This document shows, in pieces, positions 17,364 through 25,495 of a DNA stretch of 64,000 nt (position 1 is the stretch's first letter; every line of letters starts with the position of its first letter). The notes beneath the pieces were generated by a model, which worked only from the letters and a program-made list of their open reading frames with translations, was not told the DNA's origin and did no database searches. The DNA lies in the NCBI GenBank assembly GCA_016933025.1, contig JAFGBT010000015.1, forward strand, positions 1 through 64,000, given 5' to 3'. The position numbers were made by a program, and so were the translations under genes. Source of the DNA: Spirochaetota bacterium. GTDB lineage: Bacteria > Spirochaetota > UBA4802 > UBA5550.

Positions 17364-18140
17364 ATGTCTGAAAAAGAAAACATCTTGTCCGGCGACCCCG
17401 GGTTCAACTACGAGGAGAAGGCTCCCGATATTGATTCGAAGGAGTTCCAGAAGGTGATCGATTCCCGCCGCTCGGTCAGGATTTTCGACGGGACGCCGAT
17501 ACCGGATGATGTTGTGCGTCGATGCCTTGAAAATGGGTTGCTGGCGCCGAACTCGTCGAACCTTCAGCCCTGGGAGTTCTATCTGGTTAAAGATGCGGCC
17601 AAGAAAAAGGAGCTCGTCCGGGCCTGCTTCTCCCAGGTCGCTGCGAAGCGGGCGGCCGAGCTGATCGTGGCGGTGGCGCGCACGGCCACGTGGAGGGCGC
17701 ACGCCAGGGAGATGTTCAATCTCTTCTCGAAGCTCGGGCCGGGCGTCCCGAAATCAGTGCTCGATTACTACGGAAGGCTGGTCCCCCTCGCATACGCGCA
17801 GGGGCCGCTCGGCATTCTCGGACTGGTGAAGCGGGTCGTCTATTTTATCGTCGGCATGTCGCGGCCAACGCTCCGCGAGCCGGTGACCAGGGCCCACCTG
17901 CGGACCTGGGCGGTCAAGACCACGGCCCTTGCCGCCGAGAACATCATGCTCTCGTTCCGGGCGTACGGCTTCGACACCTGCCCGATGGAGGGGTATGATT
18001 CGAAGAGGATCCGGAAGATCCTCGGCCTGCAACGCGACGCTGTGGTGGTGATGGTGATCGCGGCCGGGAAGCGCACGCGCGGCGGCATATACGGGCCGCG
18101 GATACGTTATGATTCAAACAGGTTCATCAAGACGGTATAA
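17364..18140 (+). CDS. Nitroreductase family protein
   Basis: A 258-residue FMN-dependent nitroreductase fold. SRRSVRIFDGTPIPDDVV is the N-terminal FMN-binding signature, followed by GLLAPNSSNLQPWEFYLV, a central AENIMLSFRAYGFDTCPMEGY and the end GKRTRGGIYGPRIRYD. Family members reduce nitro compounds, quinones or flavins with NAD(P)H; the substrate is unknown. Residues about 110-160 (a PKSVLDYYGRL segment, then YFIVGMSRP) form a hydrophobic insertion that may contact the membrane. The ribosome site GGAGG lies at the edge of a repeat element. Confidence 0.85.
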   Translation: MSEKENILSGDPGFNYEEKAPDIDSKEFQKVIDSRRSVRIFDGTPIPDDVVRRCLENGLLAPNSSNLQPWEFYLVKDAAKKKELVRACFSQVAAKRAAELIVAVARTATWRAHAREMFNLFSKLGPGVPKSVLDYYGRLVPLAYAQGPLGILGLVKRVVYFIVGMSRPTLREPVTRAHLRTWAVKTTALAAENIMLSFRAYGFDTCPMEGYDSKRIRKILGLQRDAVVVMVIAAGKRTRGGIYGPRIRYDSNRFIKTV

Positions 18141-18272
18141 TAAAGTTATATAGAAAAAATAGCAAAAACCCGGTATTGACGTGGACAGGGGCGGTCGCTA
18201 TTATATTAAGGTAAAGATTCTGCGCGGGATTGCTGCGCGGATAATGATACATAATGTCCCTGGAAGTGCCTG

Positions 18273-18944
18273 ATGCCAGAACCAGCACAAGATATCAAGA
18301 AGATCCTCATCGTAGACGACCATCCCCTCCTGCGTCAGGGGATACGGCAGGTCATCGAGCTGGAAGACGATCTCAGGGTCACCGGCGAGGCCTCTACCGC
18401 CAACGAGGCAATTGACCTGATCAACCGCGACAGGCCGGACATCATCATCATCGACATCACGCTCGCCGGGAACGTGAGCGGCATAGAGCTCGTCAAATCG
18501 GTGAACGAGCGGTTCCCGGAGATAAAATCCCTCGTCCTCACCATGCACGACGAGTCACTCTACGCCGAGCGGGCCATACGGGCCGGCGCGCGGGGCTACA
18601 TCATGAAGGAGGTGGCGTCGAAAAACATCATACAGGCCATACGCACCATTCTCAGGGACGAGCTCTTCCTGAGCGAGAACATATCCAAGAAGATCATCGA
18701 CAAGCTGGTGCGCGGATCAGCCGATACCATCGGGATATCGGTCGAGAACCTGAGCAACCGCGAATTCGAGATCTTCCAGCTTATCGGGAACGGGTTCAGC
18801 ACCAAGGAGATGGCGAAAAAGCTCAACCTGAGCATCTATACCGTTGAAAGCCACAAGAAGAACATCAAGGAAAAATTGAACCTCAAAAACTCCTCCGACC
18901 TGGCGAAATACGCCATCCAGTGGGTCATAATGCAGAACAAGTAG
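18273..18944 (+). CDS. NarL/FixJ-type response regulator
   Basis: A 223-residue protein. The receiver domain (IKKILIVDDHPLLRQGIRQV) has its phospho-acceptor Asp at about 61 in IIIIDITLAG, a conserved TMHD and the Lys of MKEVASKN. The C-terminal LuxR-type helix-turn-helix (LSNREFEIFQLIGNGFSTKEMAK...STVESHKKNIK-like) binds DNA. Given the HisKA_3 kinase 2.7 kb upstream on the same strand, it is a probable partner. The hydrogenase operon begins 280 bp downstream and is a candidate target (inference). Confidence 0.9.
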   Translation: MPEPAQDIKKILIVDDHPLLRQGIRQVIELEDDLRVTGEASTANEAIDLINRDRPDIIIIDITLAGNVSGIELVKSVNERFPEIKSLVLTMHDESLYAERAIRAGARGYIMKEVASKNIIQAIRTILRDELFLSENISKKIIDKLVRGSADTIGISVENLSNREFEIFQLIGNGFSTKEMAKKLNLSIYTVESHKKNIKEKLNLKNSSDLAKYAIQWVIMQNK

Positions 18945-18964
18945 GCCTGTTGCATCACGAATTT

Positions 18965-18984
18965 TTGTTAATACTAATTAACAA
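18965..18984. promoter_or_regulatory. Inverted repeat upstream of the hydrogenase operon
   Basis: TTGTTAAT, spacer ACTA, ATTAACAA: 8-bp perfect arms. It lies 20 bases after the response-regulator stop and about 240 bp before the operon start, just upstream of a promoter-like sequence. It could be a regulator binding site. Confidence 0.4.
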
Positions 18985-18994
18985 TTATCAAGCA

Positions 18995-19024
18995 TTGACC
19001 AAAAATCGATTATTGTGATACCTT
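18995..19024 (+). promoter_or_regulatory. Possible sigma-70-type promoter of the hydrogenase operon
   Basis: TTGACC (18995-19000) and TACCTT (19019-19024) are 18 bp apart, with TGA just before the second hexamer (extended -10). A leader of about 190 bases would result. Confidence 0.35.
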
Positions 19025-19222
19025 AATCATGTGCTGATGGATTTTACGGGCTTTTCAGGGAGACAGGGCAGCCGGAGCCGACAGCGTGCGGGACAGGGCC
19101 CTTCGCTGCGAAGCTGGTTCCCGTCCTGATGTTGCCCGATTGCGGAGAGAGGCTGTGCGACGCGCGCGGCGGTTCGCTCCGGGACTGAGGATAAAATATC
19201 AATAGGATGAGGAGCTTTTTGT

Positions 19223-21208
19223 ATGAATTATAAATCCGGTATTTGCACGTTTTGCGGCACGGGATGCGGCCATCTCCTTGACGTGAGGGAAAACAGAGTG
19301 CATGGCGTATTCCCGATGCAAAACCACCCCGTCAGCAAGGGTCGGCTCTGCGTGCGTGGATGGAACGTGCATGAGCTGTTGAATACGAATGAAAGAATAA
19401 CGACCCCCCTTATCAGGAAAAACGGGGAGCTCGTGGAAGCCTCGTATGACGAGGCCGTTTCCTTCCTGGTTGAAAACCTCTCGAAATATAAAAAGGATAC
19501 TTCAGACGAGATAGGGTTCCTCGCGTCGCCCCGCTCCTCGAATGAGGAGAACTATCTGCTGATGAAGCTCGCGCGCGCCGTGTTCCGCACCAACAACATC
19601 TGCCTTGATTCCGACCCGGGCCATAGGACGACGCTCGACGTGCTGCACGCAGGGACCGGCATGGCCGGGATGCTCGGTTCCCTCGAGGAGATATCGAAAT
19701 CAGAGTTCCTCATGGTTGTCGGCATCGATATAACCAAGCAGAATCCGATCATAGGGAGCGAGCTGCACAAGGCGGCCCGCGCGGGCGCGACGATGGTGAC
19801 CATCGACACCCGGAACACCCAGATCGCGAAGCTCTCAAAGGACTTTTTGCAGATACGTCCCGGCGCCTACCGGATCGCGATGGCCTACCTGGCAAAAGTA
19901 ATGATCGACGAGAACCTCCACGATGCCGATTTCGTGAAACGGTTTACCGCGGGATATGAGGGGTTTGCCGCATCGATTTCCTCGCTCAGAGAGAGCGATG
20001 TCGAGGAGAAGACCGGCATACCCGCCGACCGGCTGAAAGAGACCGCGCGGGCGCTGGCCCGTGCCCGCTCGGCGATGGTCTTCTTCTCATCGGGCATATC
20101 CGGTTTTGACAGGGATACCATAAGCTATATATACAATCTCTTCCTGGCGGCCGGCAAGGTCGGCAGGGAAGGGTGCGGCGTCAATCCCATCACCGGCATC
20201 AACAACCTCCAGGGGAGTTACGACATGGGCATTGCCCCGGATCTCCTGACCGGCTTTCAGCCCCTTTCTGACGGAGCAGTTCTGGAGAAGTTCGGCAAGG
20301 AATGGGGCGTGAAGCTCAACGGCGCTCCGGGCAGTTCGGTCTATGACCTGATGGACAGGCTCAAGGCGATGGTCGTCGTCGACCATGACGAATCGATCAT
20401 CAGGAACGTCAGCGAGATAAGCAAGATGGAGTTCGTCGCCTATATCGGCGCCTTCCGGAACAATTTCATGAATTACGCCCATGTCGTACTCCCCGTTTCC
20501 ACCTATATCGAGAGCGACGGCACCTTCACCAATACCGAGCGCCGCGTGCAGCTCACGAGGAAAAAAATCGAGCCGGCGAAAAATATAATTCCCGGCTGGC
20601 AGCTCTACGTGAAGATCGCGGAAAAGGCGGGCGTGAAATGGAGCTACGGCTCTCCCGCCGATGTGATGAACGAAATCGCGAAGCTGACGCCGGGCTACGC
20701 CTCGATCTCGCATGATACATTGTCCGCTATCGGCGGAATGAAGTGGCCGAACGGCGCCGCCCGATTCGATATCGAGAAATCCGGGGCGAAGGCCGCTTTC
20801 GCGCCGACGATAGCGAATTTCGCCGTTCCCGTCGCGAGTCAGGAATACCCGATACTGCTGATGATCGGCGAGTCCCAGCACTACTGGCACCAGAATAACC
20901 TGATGAAAAAGACCAACCTGCCGCTCAGGGAGTATAACGCGACGCTTCTCCTCTACCCGCAGGGGTACGTGGCCATCTCCCCGCAGAATGCGAAGGAGCT
21001 GAACGTGCGCGACCGGTTCCCGGTCAAGATCACCTCTCCCTACGGATCGATGGAGGCAATGGTGCAGGTCACGGACAAGGTGAAGCCCAACACGGCCTAT
21101 GTCGCCTATTTCGTCGACGAAATGGTGACCAAGTTCTTCATGGAGCACAAGGATGTCCTGAAAAGAGGCGAAGATTCAACAATCCCAGTCAGAATTGCAA
21201 AGGTGTAG
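19223..21208 (+). CDS. Formate-dehydrogenase-like molybdopterin subunit lacking FDH catalytic residues
   Basis: A 661-residue protein. The N terminus binds one 4Fe-4S cluster (CTFCGTGC and a fourth Cys in GRLCVRGW). The molybdopterin domains follow to a Molydop_binding end. Compared ungapped with E. coli FdhF, the Sec140 position is Gly133 (SDPGH), His141 is kept (His134), Arg333 is Thr324 (NPITGINNLQG), and the Lys after the fourth cluster Cys is Arg. Formate oxidation is therefore unlikely. The first gene of the hydrogenase operon (GAGGAG ribosome site), it may be an electron relay comparable to NuoG or act on another substrate. Confidence 0.85.
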   Translation: MNYKSGICTFCGTGCGHLLDVRENRVHGVFPMQNHPVSKGRLCVRGWNVHELLNTNERITTPLIRKNGELVEASYDEAVSFLVENLSKYKKDTSDEIGFLASPRSSNEENYLLMKLARAVFRTNNICLDSDPGHRTTLDVLHAGTGMAGMLGSLEEISKSEFLMVVGIDITKQNPIIGSELHKAARAGATMVTIDTRNTQIAKLSKDFLQIRPGAYRIAMAYLAKVMIDENLHDADFVKRFTAGYEGFAASISSLRESDVEEKTGIPADRLKETARALARARSAMVFFSSGISGFDRDTISYIYNLFLAAGKVGREGCGVNPITGINNLQGSYDMGIAPDLLTGFQPLSDGAVLEKFGKEWGVKLNGAPGSSVYDLMDRLKAMVVVDHDESIIRNVSEISKMEFVAYIGAFRNNFMNYAHVVLPVSTYIESDGTFTNTERRVQLTRKKIEPAKNIIPGWQLYVKIAEKAGVKWSYGSPADVMNEIAKLTPGYASISHDTLSAIGGMKWPNGAARFDIEKSGAKAAFAPTIANFAVPVASQEYPILLMIGESQHYWHQNNLMKKTNLPLREYNATLLLYPQGYVAISPQNAKELNVRDRFPVKITSPYGSMEAMVQVTDKVKPNTAYVAYFVDEMVTKFFMEHKDVLKRGEDSTIPVRIAKV

Positions 21209-21210
21209 CC

Positions 21211-22266
21211 ATGTATTTGATTAAAAAAAGCAGCGTATTGGATATCGCCAGGGAACTGCAGAAGGAATACCGGGTATACGGGCCGGTCGTTGAAAAGGAG
21301 ACGAGGCAGACCATGTTCACCGGGGTCGAAGACGCCGCGGAGCTGGACCTGAACGCCCCGATCCCCGCGATGCCGCCGAAACATATCGTGTTCCCGCATT
21401 TCGAGCGGATCATGTCGTACACATACGACCGGGCCGCCAAAAAGGCGGACATCAGGCCGGACTTTGACGACAGCCGCAAGGCGCTCTTCGGCATTCGCTC
21501 CTGCGACCTGACCGGGATCATCTGTCTGGACCGGTTCTTTCTGGGGCAGGAGTTTGTCGACGAGGTCTACCGGAACCACCGGAAGAACATGTTCATCGTC
21601 GCCAATACCTGCACGGTTCCTTTCAAGCAGTGCTTCTGCGTCTGCACCGACAGCGGCCCGAGCGCGCGCGAGGGATTCGACCTGAACCTGACGGATCTGG
21701 GCGACCAGTACCTGGTCGAGGCCGGGAGCGAGAAGGGAAAAAAGCTCGCCGAGAAGATGGGGCTCGCGAAGGCCGATGATTCGCTGGCGAAGCGCAAGGA
21801 GGCGATCATCGACGCGTCGGTCTCCAAATTCGACGCGATCGCCACGGACAACAAGGCATGGATATCACGGGTGGTGAACCGGGTCACCACGGGCCTCATC
21901 GACGAGAAGGTCTGGGAATACATCGGCAACCAGTGTATCGAATGCGGCGCCTGTTCCTACGTCTGCCCGAGCTGCTCCTGCTTCAATATAGTGGATCCGC
22001 AGACATCGGAAGAAGCGGCGGACCGGATGCGCACCTGGGACTCGTGCTCCTATGAGGGGTACAGCCGCATGGCCGGCGGCCACAACCCGCGGAAGCCGGT
22101 TGAGGACCGGAGGAGCAAGCGGTTCTTCTGCAAGCTGTCATACTCGCAATCAAAGAAATATCTGCGGCCCGGCTGCGTCGGCTGCGGGCGGTGCCAGTGG
22201 GTCTGCCCGGGCGACATCGGCCTGCCCAACGTCGTCACGTATATCAGAAGAGACATTCAGCAATAG
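21211..22266 (+). CDS. hydB: HydB/AsrA-type iron-sulfur subunit (sulfhydrogenase beta-like)
   Basis: A 351-residue protein. The N-terminal domain (FGIRSCDLTGIICLDRFF, FIVANTC, CFCVCTDSGP) and two C-terminal cluster motifs (CIECGACSYVCPSCSC, CVGCGRCQWVCP) match the beta subunit of sulfhydrogenases and AsrA of anaerobic sulfite reductase. In those complexes it passes electrons between a flavoprotein and the catalytic subunit. It starts 2 bases after the molybdopterin gene and is followed 9 bases later by hydG, so the three form one input module. Confidence 0.85.
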   Translation: MYLIKKSSVLDIARELQKEYRVYGPVVEKETRQTMFTGVEDAAELDLNAPIPAMPPKHIVFPHFERIMSYTYDRAAKKADIRPDFDDSRKALFGIRSCDLTGIICLDRFFLGQEFVDEVYRNHRKNMFIVANTCTVPFKQCFCVCTDSGPSAREGFDLNLTDLGDQYLVEAGSEKGKKLAEKMGLAKADDSLAKRKEAIIDASVSKFDAIATDNKAWISRVVNRVTTGLIDEKVWEYIGNQCIECGACSYVCPSCSCFNIVDPQTSEEAADRMRTWDSCSYEGYSRMAGGHNPRKPVEDRRSKRFFCKLSYSQSKKYLRPGCVGCGRCQWVCPGDIGLPNVVTYIRRDIQQ

Positions 22267-22275
22267 GTGGGTGAC

Positions 22276-23109
22276 ATGAGCGAGATACAAAATCTTACAA
22301 TACCGGAAATTGCGACGATAACCGAGATCAAGGACGAGATTGTCGATGTGAGGACCTTCTACCTCTCCTTTGACGCCCGCACGGGCGGGGAGGCGCCGAA
22401 GATCAAATCGGGCCAGTTCGTGATGTGCACGGTGTTCGGCGCCGGAGAGTTCGCGGTCTCCCTTCCCGCCTGCCCGGAGAACGACCGGTTCCACCTGACG
22501 GTGCGCAGGGTCGGCAAGGTGACCAACGCCCTCCACGCTCTCTCCGCGGGCGACAAGATCGGGATCAGGGGGCCGTTCGGCAACGGGTTCCCATTCGAGG
22601 AGATCAAGGGAAAGAATATCATCTACGTCGCCGGCGGGATCGGGCTCATTCCGCTCCGCTCCTCGATCATGCATGTGATGCGGAACAAGGACGAGTTCGG
22701 GCGCATCCTTCTCTTCCTCGGCGCGCGAACGCCCCAGGAGCTCATGTATCAGTACAACCTGGAGGAATGGAAGGCGGCTCCCGGGTTCGAGACGTATATC
22801 ACGATCGACAATCCCGTTCCCGACTGGGACGGCGAGACCGGGTTCGTGCACACACTGATCAAGAAGAAGAACATACCGGTCAAGGACACGGTCGCCTTCG
22901 TGTGCGGGCCGCCAATGATGTTCAACGCGGTCATCAAGGAGCTCACGGAGATGGGCATCGGCGAGGAGAACATCATCTCGACGCTGGAGCGGCATATGAA
23001 ATGCGGCATCGGCAAGTGTCAGCACTGCGCGATCGGCCGGACGCTGGTCTGCACGGACGGGCCGGTATACACGTATCGCCAGATCAAGACCCTGGGGGAG
23101 CAGATTTAA
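22276..23109 (+). CDS. hydG: HydG/AsrB-type FAD/NAD(P)-binding subunit (sulfhydrogenase gamma-like)
   Basis: About 277 residues. An FAD domain (KSGQFVMCTVFGAGEFAVSLPA) precedes an NAD(P)-binding domain (IIYVAGGIGLIPLRSSIMHV, VCGPPMMF), then a 2Fe-2S loop MKCGIGKCQHCAIG...LVCTDGP. This is the subunit by which sulfhydrogenase-type complexes react with NAD(P)H. The ATG at 22276 is preferred over the GTG at 22267 because AGGTGG lies at proper spacing. Its stop overlaps the next start by one base. Confidence 0.87.
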   Translation: MSEIQNLTIPEIATITEIKDEIVDVRTFYLSFDARTGGEAPKIKSGQFVMCTVFGAGEFAVSLPACPENDRFHLTVRRVGKVTNALHALSAGDKIGIRGPFGNGFPFEEIKGKNIIYVAGGIGLIPLRSSIMHVMRNKDEFGRILLFLGARTPQELMYQYNLEEWKAAPGFETYITIDNPVPDWDGETGFVHTLIKKKNIPVKDTVAFVCGPPMMFNAVIKELTEMGIGEENIISTLERHMKCGIGKCQHCAIGRTLVCTDGPVYTYRQIKTLGEQI

Positions 23110-23615
23110 TGGAATTCCTGCCAGTCATAGAAGGGCTCCTGCGCGAGAAGACCTGCATTGTCGGCATGGGGAACTATCTCAGGCGCGACGACGCCGTCGG
23201 TCTGTATCTCGTCGATGGGATCTCGGACCGTATAGCGCCGGGCTCCGTGACCGTCATGAACGTGGAGGATGTCCTTGAAAATTACCTGTTCCGCATCGTG
23301 GACGGCGAGTACGACAATGTGATCATCGTTGACGCGGTCCGGTCCGGCAACGAGGCGGGGTCGGTCCTGTTCGGCAGGCTCCGCGATTTCGACGAGGTGA
23401 TCAACAACTTCTCGACCCACAAGCTGGCCCTGCTTCTGACCGGGAAGGTGCTGGCGGAGTACGACACGAAGGCCTGGCTTGTGGGCATCGAGGTCCGGGA
23501 CACGGATTTCGGCTCGGGGCTCACCGACGAGGTGAGAAAGAGCGCCGATATACTGCGCGATATACTGCTTAATTACATCAACTGTGATCGAAAGGAGCTC
23601 GTTTATGAACATTGA
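23109..23615 (+). CDS. hycI: Hydrogenase maturation protease (HycI-like)
   Basis: A 168-residue protein with CIVGMGNYLRRDDAVGLYLVD, the Ni-sensing Asp motif of hydrogenase endopeptidases, and IIVDAVRSGNEAGSV. It removes the C-terminal extension of the large subunit after Ni-Fe insertion. The target here has 31 residues after its DPCFSCTDR motif, as HycE-type precursors do. The gene is embedded between electron-input and membrane genes and overlaps hyfB by 11 bp. Confidence 0.87.
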   Translation: MEFLPVIEGLLREKTCIVGMGNYLRRDDAVGLYLVDGISDRIAPGSVTVMNVEDVLENYLFRIVDGEYDNVIIVDAVRSGNEAGSVLFGRLRDFDEVINNFSTHKLALLLTGKVLAEYDTKAWLVGIEVRDTDFGSGLTDEVRKSADILRDILLNYINCDRKELVYEH

Positions 23616-25470
23616 TCTCTATAACAGCTTGCTGACCGCTCTGGCGATTTTACTCGTATCGGCCGTGGTCGTGCCGCTGCTGTCGGGCAAACGGAAGCTG
23701 GCGGGATGGATGAACTTCATCCTGGTTTCCGCCGCGGCCGTGGTACTTCTGAATATATGCGCTACCGTCCTGTTCGGGTCCGGGAGCGTTGGTGAATCGC
23801 AGTTGGTCCGGATCGGGCCGGTGGGCATATATTTCCTGATCGACGGCTTTTCCGCATTTTTCATCGGCATCATATCATTCATGGGGGTCGTGAGCGCGTT
23901 TTATTCGATCCGGTACATGGAGCATTACACCGACTACAGGCTCTGGAGCTACTACCTCTGCTTCCCGCTTTTCCTTCTCGGGATGATCGGCATCGTCACC
24001 GTTGACGACCTGTCCACCGGCTTCACCCTGGCCTGGCAGACCATGACCGTGGCCTCGTATTTTTTGATCCGCTTTGAGTACCGAGAGAAGGGAAATGTCC
24101 GGAACGCGAACAAGTACCTTATCCTCATGGAACTGGCCTGGGCCCTGGTCCTCTGCGGCGTGTTTTTCATCGACGGCGCGTCCATCGGCGACCCGCTCCA
24201 TGCCCTGGCCGGCAAGCTCGGCTCCGCCGGCGGGACGGGGATGCTCGCGGTCTACGGCCTTACCCTGGCCGGCTTCGCCTTCAAGGCCGGTGTGTTCCCC
24301 TTCGGCCAGCTCTGGCTGCCCGACGCGCACTCGATCGCGCCCTCTCCGGTCAGCTCGCTGCTTTCCGGGGTCATGATAAAGACCGGCGTCTACGGGATCA
24401 TCAGGACCTTCTTCTGGATGACGCCCCACGGCGGGGAGACCCATCTTGACGGGGCACTCTGGGGCCTCATCATCGCCTCCTTCGGCGCGGTAACCCTCTT
24501 CATCGGGACCGTGCAGTCCATGAAGCAGAGCGACGCCAAGCGGCTCCTTGCCTACAGTTCGATCGGCCAGGTGGGCTACATCATCCTCGGCGCGGGGGCG
24601 GCGCTGTACCTGCTGCACGGGGCCGGGGAAACGGCCAAGCTCTTCGCTGCAGTCGCCCTTGTCGGCGCGGTCTATCATGTCATGAACCACGCGGTATTCA
24701 AGGGCCTTCTCTTTCTGGTCAGCGGCAGCGTCCTGTACGCCACGGGAACCAAGGACCTGAACCGGCTGGGGGGTCTCCTCAAGTTTATGCCGCTCACCGC
24801 GCTCGCGGCGGGCATAGCCTCGCTGTCGATATCGGGTGTGCCGCCCTTCAGCGGATTTGCCAGCAAGTGGACGATCATTTCCTCGTCCCTCCTGGCGGGC
24901 AGCGAGGTTCTCTTCCTGGCGATGTTCGGCATCATCGCGCTTTTCACCAGCGCCGTCACTCTCTCGTGCTATGTCAAGTTTTTCGGAATGACCTTCACCT
25001 CTGTGGGGGCGGAATGGAGCGTCAAGAAGGATGTGAAGGAGGTGCCGGCGAGCATGATCGCGCCGAAGCTCCTTCTGGCGATTCTCTGCATCGTGCAGGG
25101 CGTCATTCCGTTCTTCTATTTCGGACTGATCATCGACATGTTCGCCAGGTCCCCCGGGTCGACGGCGGCCGCCGCCATCGCGGACCTGGGCGGAGCGGGT
25201 CTCTCGGCCGGGATGATGGGCGTGGCCGTGCCCGGGATGGGCGGCATTATATCGGCGGTGGCCGTGCCCGCGGTGGTCCTGGTGATTCTGGCCGCAGGCC
25301 TCCTGTTTGCAGGGCTGCTGAGAAGGTCCGGGGGTTCAGAAGAGAAGGTGGCGCCCACCTGGCTCTGCGGATACCAGGACCTCAACGACAGGAACAGGTA
25401 CACTGCAGACAACATGTTCGCCGCGTTCAAGAGAGCGTTCAGGTGGACCGGGGGCAACGTGAAGAAATAA
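23605..25470 (+). CDS. HycC/HyfB-type proton-pump-like membrane subunit
   Basis: About 621 residues with about 14 hydrophobic helices, of the NuoL/M/N-MrpD family (PF00361). The core includes LAWQTMTVASYFLIRFEYRE (the first antiporter-type helix region), FPFGQLWLPDAHSIAPSPVSSLLSG, and LLAYSSIGQVGYI...HVMNHAVFKGLLFLVSG with the lysine/histidine chain of ion-translocating subunits. It is the only large antiporter-type subunit here, as in formate hydrogenlyase 1 (HycC), whereas Hyf complexes have several. AAAGGAG precedes the ATG at 23605. Confidence 0.87.
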   Translation: MNIDLYNSLLTALAILLVSAVVVPLLSGKRKLAGWMNFILVSAAAVVLLNICATVLFGSGSVGESQLVRIGPVGIYFLIDGFSAFFIGIISFMGVVSAFYSIRYMEHYTDYRLWSYYLCFPLFLLGMIGIVTVDDLSTGFTLAWQTMTVASYFLIRFEYREKGNVRNANKYLILMELAWALVLCGVFFIDGASIGDPLHALAGKLGSAGGTGMLAVYGLTLAGFAFKAGVFPFGQLWLPDAHSIAPSPVSSLLSGVMIKTGVYGIIRTFFWMTPHGGETHLDGALWGLIIASFGAVTLFIGTVQSMKQSDAKRLLAYSSIGQVGYIILGAGAALYLLHGAGETAKLFAAVALVGAVYHVMNHAVFKGLLFLVSGSVLYATGTKDLNRLGGLLKFMPLTALAAGIASLSISGVPPFSGFASKWTIISSSLLAGSEVLFLAMFGIIALFTSAVTLSCYVKFFGMTFTSVGAEWSVKKDVKEVPASMIAPKLLLAILCIVQGVIPFFYFGLIIDMFARSPGSTAAAAIADLGGAGLSAGMMGVAVPGMGGIISAVAVPAVVLVILAAGLLFAGLLRRSGGSEEKVAPTWLCGYQDLNDRNRYTADNMFAAFKRAFRWTGGNVKK

Positions 25471-25495
25471 GGCATTTTCACCAAAGAGGTATATC

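Noticed and set aside
23584..23604. Upstream start of the antiporter-like subunit
   Set aside because: The ATG at 23605 has an ideal AAAGGAG site and leaves a normal membrane N terminus.
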